From assembly GCA_014323545.1 (NCBI GenBank), contig CP058647.1, forward strand, positions 750,001 through 814,000: 64,000 nucleotides of DNA, read 5' to 3'. This DNA comes from Hyphobacterium sp. CCMP332. GTDB lineage: Bacteria; Bacteroidota; Bacteroidia; Cytophagales; CCMP332. Of the stretch, positions 63,928 to 64,000 are shown piece by piece. The notes under the pieces are model-generated. The model worked only from the letters and a program-made list of their open reading frames with translations, had not been told where the DNA came from and did not search any database. Every line of letters begins with the position of its first letter. The first letter of the stretch is position 1. The position numbers were made by a program, and so were the translations under genes.

Positions 63928-64000
63928 TTATTTTGGTTCCAATTGAATATAAGGAATAATCATCTCTTCGAGTGAAATACCGCCGTGCTGGAATGTATCC
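63928..64000 (-). CDS. porX: C-terminal end of a probable PorX response regulator (partial)
   Basis: The minus strand reads 23 residues, including DTFQHGGISLEEMIIPYIQL, and a double stop (TAA TAA); the rest lies outside the window. An HGGxSLEEMxxP motif is typical of the PglZ-like alkaline phosphatase end of PorX, the T9SS regulator, and porX often stands before tsaE in Bacteroidota. The identification rests on a short piece and the context. Confidence 0.6.
   Translation of the reverse strand, partial: DTFQHGGISLEEMIIPYIQLEPK

Overview
The window is AT-rich chromosomal DNA from a member of the Bacteroidota, most likely a Cytophagales-type marine or soil bacterium. The grounds are established family knowledge: two proteins carry type IX secretion (T9SS) C-terminal sorting domains, the right edge holds what looks like the C-terminus of the T9SS regulator PorX, there is a gldA-gldF-gldG type ABC cluster, lipoproteins have CGDDD-like acidic tails after the lipobox, and one TAnnTTTG promoter box lies at a suitable distance upstream of sufB. 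No rRNA, tRNA, CRISPR array, prophage or intact insertion sequence was seen.

Left part (1-9 kb): queA; a two-gene serine pathway (a SerB-SerA fusion overlapping serC by one base); a small nucleotidyltransferase plus partner module next to a broken copy of the 3' end of the neighbouring S9 peptidase gene; the S9 (DPP IV-like) peptidase; and overlapping 6-pyruvoyltetrahydropterin synthase and folE genes. 9-23 kb: a fasciclin lipoprotein, a TonB-dependent receptor, a complete SUF iron-sulfur operon (sufB-C-D-S-E, a DUF59/MIP18 gene, a bacilliredoxin), a fadD-like acyl-CoA ligase, a GyrI-like protein and a WYL regulator. 23-34 kb: a DUF1801 protein, a glycine-rich collagen-like exported protein, a DUF72 protein, a large T9SS-exported Omp28/PKD protein, a flavin reductase with fumarylacetoacetase, and valS.

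34-41 kb: three exported-protein genes (34156-38633) sit between valS and a metallophosphoesterase gene and are flanked by direct repeats of about 280-290 bp. The left repeat carries a decayed 3' end of the metallophosphoesterase gene and the right repeat a decayed 3' end of valS. This is the layout expected after single-crossover (Campbell-type) integration of a circular DNA, and it is the strongest structural signal in the window.

41-54 kb: a membrane cluster (SRPBCC, duplicated DUF4389, DUF4870, M48 protease), bestrophin, GNAT, NAD(P)HX repair, small and unknown proteins, a FAD/Fe-S oxidoreductase fusion, and a LiaF-like / LytS-like / LytTR-like signalling group whose kinase and regulator genes are separated by an antisense lipoprotein gene. 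54-64 kb: two small envelope proteins, the gldA-F-G-DUF4340 operon, an oligopeptidase B, and a porX-tsaE-ald operon running off the right edge.

No undescribed defence or biosynthetic system could be established from the sequence alone. The best candidates for follow-up are the two duplication scars, the nucleotidyltransferase module, the cassette of three exported proteins, and the glycine-rich protein.
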